DNA from: an uncultured Alphaproteobacteria bacterium
Lineage (GTDB): Bacteria > Pseudomonadota > Alphaproteobacteria > Caulobacterales > Hyphomonadaceae
Assembly (NCBI GenBank): GCA_903842595.1
Contig: CAIMMO010000268.1
Coordinates: 1-64,000, forward strand
DNA: 64,000 nt
Direction: 5' to 3'
A model generated the notes under the pieces. That model was given only the letters and a program-made list of their open reading frames with translations. It had not been told where the DNA came from and did no database searches. Position numbers and translations under genes: made by a program. Shown one piece after another: positions 58,524 to 64,000 of this stretch; the stretch's first letter is position 1; each line of letters starts with the position of its first letter.

Positions 58524-60524
58524 ATGTTGAACCTTCGTATTCGCTCAATGCTGATCGCTTTGGGTGGTTTTGTCTGCTTGGCCTTTGCCGCCGCGACCGG
58601 GGTGCAGCAGTACGCCGCCTCGAAGACGGCGATCAACAGTCCCCACTATCTTCAGATCGTCAGAGCCAAGGACCTGGTTGCCGATGTCCTGCCGCCGCCG
58701 GCTTACCTGCTTGAATCCTACCTCGAGGCGAACCTTGCCGTGCGCGAACCTGCAAGGCTTGAGGAGCATCTCGACGCGCTTGCGAGACTGAAAAAGGACT
58801 ACGAGGCCCGTCACGCGTTCTGGAGTGATCGCGCCAACTGGGAAAGCGACGACGGCGTCAACGAAAAAGCCTACGCTCTGGTTGCGCAGGACTCCGATGC
58901 CGAAGCAAGGAAATTCTGGAGCGCTGTCGATGATCGCCTGATCCCTGCGCTTCGCAGCGGAGATGCCGTCGGGGTCGATGCGGCCATGACCCAGACCGCC
59001 GACGCCTATGCCAAACATCGCGCCATCGTTGATGAAATCGTGAAGGCTGCGATGGCCGATCAGGCAAGGCTAGAGAACATTGCCCGTGAGGAAATCGCCT
59101 TCTTTTCAGTCGCCGTCTACGCCGTGATCGCAGCCGCTCTGCTGCTGACGGCGCTCGGGTTCTTCGTGCTGTTCAGAAGGGTCATTCGCCCCGTCGCCGG
59201 TGTCACTGGCGTCATGACCAGGCTTGCCTCGGGGGACCTTCACGCAAAGGCTGAGGGCGCTGAGCGTCGGGACGAAATTGGAGACATGGTTCGCGCCGTC
59301 GAGGTGTTCCGCGGCAACCTTGTCGAAACGGAGCGGATGCGGATCCAGCAGGCGGAAGACGCTGCAAAGGCCGAAGAGCATCGCCGCGCTTCGCTGCGCG
59401 AGATGGCCCGCGGCGTAGAAGCGGAGGCCAGCTCGGCGGTGATGCGCGTCAGCAGCGAGGCCACCGCGATGGCGCGGCTTGCAGACGCGATGAGCGGGTC
59501 CGTGTCCAACGTGACTGAACAGTGCCAGGGCGTCGCTGCTGCTGCGCAACAGGCCATGATGAGCGCCACCACCGTGACAGCCGCCACGCAGCAGTTCTCG
59601 GCGTCGATTCAGGAAGTTTCGCTGCAGTTGTCAAACGCCCGCAAGATCACTGCGGCCACGGTCGAAACCAGCGAGCGGACGCGAGCGGCGGTGACCAATC
59701 TTGCCGAGGCTGTCGAGAAGATCACCACGGTTGCCAACATTATTTCCGAGATTGCAGACCAGACCAACCTGCTTGCGCTCAATGCAACCATTGAAGCTGC
59801 GCGGGCGGGCGAGGCCGGTCGCGGGTTTGCCGTGGTTGCGAGCGAGGTCAAATCGCTTTCGAGCCAGACTGCAAGATCCACCGAGGAAATCCGCCGTCAC
59901 GTTGCGGATATTCAGGTCGTGATGCGCGAGACAACGTCTGTTGTCTCCGAAATTGCGCACCAGATCTCCAGCGTGGACGAAGGGTCGACAGTCATCGCAG
60001 CTGCCATGGAAGAACAGACTGCGACGATCGGGGAGATCGCGCGGCATGTTGAAGAAACAGCCCGAGCAGCTTCATTTGTCTCGGATTCGGTTGCCATCGT
60101 GCTTGACGAGGCGGCCAAGACCGGAGAGGGCGCCCGCTCGCTCAGCGGCTCGGTCGGCAATGTCGATGAGTCGATTATGCGACTGCGCGAAAGCATCGTG
60201 CGGGTCATCCGCACCTCCTCGCCGGATGTCGAACGTCGGACTGACCCGCGTTATGAGATCCATACGCCAGGCACACTGCTTGAGACCCAGCAGAAGGTGA
60301 TGGTGGAAAATCTCTCGCAGGGCGGCGCGCTGCTGGGAGCTGATGCGAACCTGCGCGGCGGACAGACTGGCCGCCTCGGAGTTGCTGACGCACAAGTCTC
60401 ATACAAGGTCCTCGGCACGGACAAGTCGGGGACGCACCTTCAGTTCGCTGATCCAAAGCCTGCAGAGTTCGAGCAGGCCCTGGCGCGGCTCAGCAAGGGC
60501 GCGCCGGTCCGCAAGGCGGGCTGA
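58524..60524 (+). CDS. Methyl-accepting chemotaxis protein with HAMP and C-terminal PilZ domain
   Basis: Two TMs, [42 protein letters not shown] hairpin tip; C-terminal RTDPR (RxxxR) and NLSQGG (NxSxxG). Confidence 0.93.
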   Translation: MLNLRIRSMLIALGGFVCLAFAAATGVQQYAASKTAINSPHYLQIVRAKDLVADVLPPPAYLLESYLEANLAVREPARLEEHLDALARLKKDYEARHAFWSDRANWESDDGVNEKAYALVAQDSDAEARKFWSAVDDRLIPALRSGDAVGVDAAMTQTADAYAKHRAIVDEIVKAAMADQARLENIAREEIAFFSVAVYAVIAAALLLTALGFFVLFRRVIRPVAGVTGVMTRLASGDLHAKAEGAERRDEIGDMVRAVEVFRGNLVETERMRIQQAEDAAKAEEHRRASLREMARGVEAEASSAVMRVSSEATAMARLADAMSGSVSNVTEQCQGVAAAAQQAMMSATTVTAATQQFSASIQEVSLQLSNARKITAATVETSERTRAAVTNLAEAVEKITTVANIISEIADQTNLLALNATIEAARAGEAGRGFAVVASEVKSLSSQTARSTEEIRRHVADIQVVMRETTSVVSEIAHQISSVDEGSTVIAAAMEEQTATIGEIARHVEETARAASFVSDSVAIVLDEAAKTGEGARSLSGSVGNVDESIMRLRESIVRVIRTSSPDVERRTDPRYEIHTPGTLLETQQKVMVENLSQGGALLGADANLRGGQTGRLGVADAQVSYKVLGTDKSGTHLQFADPKPAEFEQALARLSKGAPVRKAG

Positions 60525-60575
60525 CGGCGGTTCGCTTCTGCGCGGCGCCTGCGGATACGGGCCCCAGGCCCGCAA

Positions 60576-60908
60576 TCAGCCCTTGCCGGTGATCGGGCGC
60601 AGGATGCTGCGGAGCACGAGGGCGCCGAGGAAAGAGACGACGAACACATCGAGCCAGCGTGTCACGTCGTTGAGAGGGCCAAGGTCGAGACTCGCGATCC
60701 AGTCCGTCAGCGAGATATCGACCGCCTTCATCAGCGTGCCGATGAGAAAGACGCCGAGCAGGGCAAAGCCGATATCGCCCCAGAGGCCAAGAACCGCTCG
60801 GCCGCGCACGATCTTGCGCGCGGCGAATCCCGCAAGTGTCGCAAGCAGCAGCCAGAGGGCCAGCACGCCTAGATTCGTGCCGGAATACTCGACCGCCAGC
60901 TTGTCCAT
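60576..60908 (-). CDS. GlsB/YeaQ/YmgE-like (transglycosylase-associated) membrane protein
   Basis: 110 aa, three to four TMs; LWLLLATLAGFAARKIVRGRAVLGLWGDIGFALLGVFLIGTLM. Confidence 0.65.
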   Translation of the reverse strand: MDKLAVEYSGTNLGVLALWLLLATLAGFAARKIVRGRAVLGLWGDIGFALLGVFLIGTLMKAVDISLTDWIASLDLGPLNDVTRWLDVFVVSFLGALVLRSILRPITGKG

Positions 60909-60981
60909 CTTGCCGTTCCCCTGAGCTATCGCGCGAAGAGGCTAGCTCGGGTCCATGCGAGGCGGAAGCGTCTGAAAGTGC

Positions 60982-61971
60982 TTAGGCGTCGGCCCTGCTT
61001 GTCTCGTCCACATGCGGCGGCTGGAACTGGCCGTGGGGGCGGTGGCGCCAGAGATAGGTCGGCGTTATGGCTTCGACGGTCTCGAGGCTTGTCACGCCAA
61101 GATCGGCGATCGTCCCGACATTGCCGGTGACGACATTGTCCACCTTCAGCGACTGGACCTGGTCACCCGTCAGCGGCGGACCGAAGAACGGGTTGAGCCG
61201 TGAGAGGGCGCCGATGATGTAGCCCATCGGCGCAGCGATCGGGCCCGGGATCGGCAGCAGCATGCGCGGCCGGTCTATCTCGCGCGTGATATACTGCAGC
61301 AGCTCCTTCATCGTGTAGGTGCGCGGTCCGCCAAGCTCGTAGGTCTTGCCAGCCGCTTCCGGTTTCGACAGCGCCGCGGCGACCGCCTGAGCAACATCGG
61401 CGACATAGATCGGCTGGAAGCGCGTCTTCGCGCCGATCAGCGGCAGGAACGGGCTGATGCGAGCGATCTCGGCAAAGCGCGTGAAGAAGCCGTCCTCGGG
61501 TCCGAACAGAATGGACGGACGCAGGATGGCGGCTGTGGGGATCGCCTTGCGGACAGCCTCCTCGGCCTCGCCCTTGGTGCGTGAATAGTTCGATTTCGAT
61601 GTCGTATTGGCGCCGATGGAGGAGACCTGCACGAAATTGCTGATGCCCGCTTCGGCCGCGACCTGCGCGATATTGGCGCTGCCCAGCCCCTGCGTGCCCT
61701 GGAAGGACTGCGACCCGCGCTCGGTGAGAATCCCCACCAGGTTCACGACAGCTTCCGCATTCTCCAGCGCACGCTGGATCGAGGCGCGGTTCCGGACGTT
61801 GGCCTGGATCAGCTGCACCTGGCCGACATCGCCCGCCAGCTTGACGTCCCCGGCCAGATGCGGCCGGCGGCAGGCGACGCGAACGCGCCAGCCCTGCCGG
61901 CACAGCGCACGCACGACATGGCGTCCGAGAAAGCCTGAACCACCGAAAACAGTAACGATCCTGCCGGTCAT
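60982..61971 (-). CDS. Complex I NDUFA9-like NAD(P)-binding protein
   Basis: VTVFGGSGFLGRHVVRALCRQGWRVRVACRRP, VQLIQANVRNRASIQRALENAEAVVNLVGIL, FVQVSSIGA. Confidence 0.9.
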   Translation of the reverse strand: MTGRIVTVFGGSGFLGRHVVRALCRQGWRVRVACRRPHLAGDVKLAGDVGQVQLIQANVRNRASIQRALENAEAVVNLVGILTERGSQSFQGTQGLGSANIAQVAAEAGISNFVQVSSIGANTTSKSNYSRTKGEAEEAVRKAIPTAAILRPSILFGPEDGFFTRFAEIARISPFLPLIGAKTRFQPIYVADVAQAVAAALSKPEAAGKTYELGGPRTYTMKELLQYITREIDRPRMLLPIPGPIAAPMGYIIGALSRLNPFFGPPLTGDQVQSLKVDNVVTGNVGTIADLGVTSLETVEAITPTYLWRHRPHGQFQPPHVDETSRADA

Positions 61972-62175
61972 TTCGATTCCCTGGCCGTTGACTCTGGCCT
62001 GTGATTTCCGTGGCTTCGGGAGCAGGGCCCCCGGGGCCTCGGGTCAGGCTCGGGCATAGACCAGAATCGGGCCGTGAAGTCCATGAGGCGGCTTGTTGCG
62101 GGGCGGCCCCCCGCCGCGCGCGGCCAACGGATCGTTCATTTGGCGCTCACCAGATTCCAGCCATTGTCCGCGACC

Positions 62176-62817
62176 ATGACGCGCAGGGGTCAGATCATGT
62201 GGCGAGGGACGACGCTGGCGGGCATGGCCTGCCTCGCAGCTGCCGCCTGCGCCAGCGGCGGCCGAGCCCCCATCCATTACGCCGGCACGTCGGCCCCGGC
62301 AGCTCATCCGGCGATTGCGCCGCGGCCGCCGGCTGCGCCAGCGCCCCTGGATCTCACCGCAATTCCGTTCGAGCCGGCGACCGCGCCGATCGTGATCAAG
62401 GATCAGCCCTATTCAGAATGCGTACCCTATGCCTGCAACATTTCAGGCATCGCGATCTGGGGTGATGCGGTGACATGGTGGGCGCAGGCGGCGAGCCGCT
62501 ATGTGCGCTCAAGCCGCCCTGCGCCGGGCTCGGTGCTTGTGCTGCGCGGCTACAGTGATCTGACACGCGGGCATGTGTCGTTTGTGCGCGACGTGGTCTC
62601 GCCGCGCCTGCTGCGTATCGATCATGCGAACTGGCTGAAAGGCGGCGAGATAAGCCTCAACGTTCCGGTCATCGACGTGTCGCCAGACAATGACTGGAGC
62701 CAGGTACGCGTCTGGCACATTCCGGGCGGCTACTGGGGCGGACGCGCCTACGAGGCCGAAGGCTTCATCCATCCCTACCGGCTCGATGGCGCAAGCAGCG
62801 TCAACGTCAGCGGATAA
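62176..62817 (+). CDS. CHAP domain-containing putative lipoprotein
   Basis: Lipobox LAAAAC; PYSECVPYACNISGIAIWGDAVTWW..GHVSFVRDVVSPRLLRIDHANW: CHAP Cys/His/Asn-type. Confidence 0.75.
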   Translation: MTRRGQIMWRGTTLAGMACLAAAACASGGRAPIHYAGTSAPAAHPAIAPRPPAAPAPLDLTAIPFEPATAPIVIKDQPYSECVPYACNISGIAIWGDAVTWWAQAASRYVRSSRPAPGSVLVLRGYSDLTRGHVSFVRDVVSPRLLRIDHANWLKGGEISLNVPVIDVSPDNDWSQVRVWHIPGGYWGGRAYEAEGFIHPYRLDGASSVNVSG

Positions 62818-63412
62818 CGCGCTCCCATATGTCGGAACGGCGCGCGCGCCATTCGTCGGCAGTCTGGCCCCAGATATCGGTCGGCTCGTTCTCGTAAGGC
62901 GGCGGCATCTTGCCGGGTCCGCGATTCACCGAACCCAGCCGCATGGCCAGCTTCTGCGAGTTGATGTTCTCGGGATGGATGGCGTGGATGATGTCGTTCC
63001 AGCCCAGGACGTCGACGGCGAAGTCCATCGAGGCGATCGCGCCCTCGAGGGCATAACCCTTGCCCCACACGTCGCGGGTGACGCCCCAGCCGACCTCAAG
63101 GCCGGGCCAGCCATGCGGCGACCATGGGCCAAGGCGGCCAACCCATCGGCCAGTGTCTTTCTCGAAGACGGAAAACATGGCGAAGCCCACGGCCTGCCAC
63201 GAACCGATCATCGTGCAGATGCCGCGCCAGACGGCGGCAGGCGGCTGTGTCTTGCCGATGAAGCGAGCCGCCTCCTCGTCCGCCATGTAGGCGCACCAGG
63301 GCTCGAACTCCGCGAGGCTTGGCGCCTTCAGAACCAGGCGCGGCGTCTCGATGACGGTGTCGAGGCGATGCGTGAAGTTGCTGGGTGTGAACGCGTTGGG
63401 CTTGTCGGACAT
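62807..63412 (-). CDS. GNAT family N-acetyltransferase (RimJ/RimL-like)
   Basis: TPRLVLKAPSLAEFEPWCAYMADEEAARFIG..WGVTRDVWGKGYALEGAIASMDFAVDVLGWNDIIHAIHPENINSQKLAMRLG. Confidence 0.9.
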   Translation of the reverse strand: MSDKPNAFTPSNFTHRLDTVIETPRLVLKAPSLAEFEPWCAYMADEEAARFIGKTQPPAAVWRGICTMIGSWQAVGFAMFSVFEKDTGRWVGRLGPWSPHGWPGLEVGWGVTRDVWGKGYALEGAIASMDFAVDVLGWNDIIHAIHPENINSQKLAMRLGSVNRGPGKMPPPYENEPTDIWGQTADEWRARRSDIWERVIR

Positions 63413-63464
63413 GCCAGTACGCCTCCTGTCGGGCGCACCTTGTATCCAGCTTCGCCGCCCCGGA

Positions 63465-64000
63465 CTACTGGCCCCCGGCTTCCTTCTGGAAGTCGAGCGT
63501 CACGCGCCAGCCGGATGCCCCGCCGTCCTCGACCCACGCCTTCCTCAGCTGAACCGGGTAGGTGTAGGACGTCCCGGTCATCGCACGCTGCGCATCAGCT
63601 GCGCTTTCGTAGATCATGGCTTCGTTCGCATCGATCTCGTTCACGGCTCCGTCGCGCGATGTCCAGTCTGCGGGCAAGCACGCGTCCATCTGTCGGCGGG
63701 CTTCCACGAAGGCTTTCTTGGCGGCGCCGGCGCTCGTCGCGCGGTCGAGCGCGCCAGACGAATACAGTGTGCAATTCAGCGCGTGGATCACGGGGCCGCC
63801 GGGAGCGGCGGCAGTGGCCTCGGCGACCTTGCAGGCGGCGTTTGCAGGCGCAATCGGCGGGCCCGAGCCTAGCGAGGCAAAGGGCGCCGGCTCGTTGAAG
63901 GCGGCGAAGACGGCATTTATCTGAGTGCAGTCGACTGGCAGCGGCACATCAGAGTCGGCGGTTGCGTCCAGCGGCGCGGCAATGGCCTGTTCCTCAGCAA
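63465..64000 (-). CDS. Hypothetical protein, N-terminus truncated by window edge
   Basis: Open frame continues upstream of 63947 to the window end (..AEEQAIAAPLDATADSDVPLPVDCTQINAVF). Confidence 0.45.
   Translation of the reverse strand, partial: AEEQAIAAPLDATADSDVPLPVDCTQINAVFAAFNEPAPFASLGSGPPIAPANAACKVAEATAAAPGGPVIHALNCTLYSSGALDRATSAGAAKKAFVEARRQMDACLPADWTSRDGAVNEIDANEAMIYESAADAQRAMTGTSYTYPVQLRKAWVEDGGASGWRVTLDFQKEAGGQ

Noticed and set aside
1-64000. Search for CRISPR arrays, IS elements, phage genes, rRNA and tRNA
   Set aside because: No regularly spaced repeats, transposase or integrase motifs, or structural RNA signatures seen by eye.

Overview
This is a 64 kb GC-rich chromosomal window from an alphaproteobacterium, plausibly Hyphomonadaceae-like (inferred from gene content and order; not verifiable here). 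It is mostly compact housekeeping DNA. I see no rRNA, tRNA, CRISPR array, intact IS element or phage module. Recognisable blocks, in order: Bax-inhibitor-1; DUF2794; a Gld-type ABC transporter with a DUF4340 partner; DUF1223; acnA; ccmABCDG; MarR / NUDIX / globin-like; yciB; flippase + GH5-like; EamA; ftsY-mtaB; MarR / FMN reductase; a DUF2145-like lipoprotein; an isoquinoline-oxidoreductase-type molybdoenzyme pair; TerC; GNAT; NAD-glutamate dehydrogenase; AI-2E transporter; HerA-like ATPase + SRAP; a histone-H1-like Lys/Ala/Pro protein; ubiB-ubiE / mutM; mtgA; queG; a secreted unknown; PAP2; a four-gene circularly-permuted-ATP-grasp / alpha-E / transglutaminase / Anbu-type proteasome cluster; a DUF2233 glycosidase; gltD-DUF6614-GFA-gltB; uppP; a PilZ-tailed chemoreceptor; a GlsB-like membrane protein; an NDUFA9-like protein; a CHAP lipoprotein; GNAT; and a truncated edge ORF. 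The items most worth following up are: (1) the ATP-grasp/alpha-E/transglutaminase/Anbu operon and its possible DUF2233 extension; (2) a frameshifted remnant of the GlsB-like gene on the far side of the PilZ-chemoreceptor gene, suggesting duplication or insertion; (3) a perfect 13-bp hairpin that buries the Shine-Dalgarno of a small membrane ORF; (4) paired near-identical palindromes in the marR/FMN-reductase divergent promoter; (5) GFA and DUF6614 genes translationally nested inside the gltD...gltB operon. All assignments are by eye from sequence; no searches were run.
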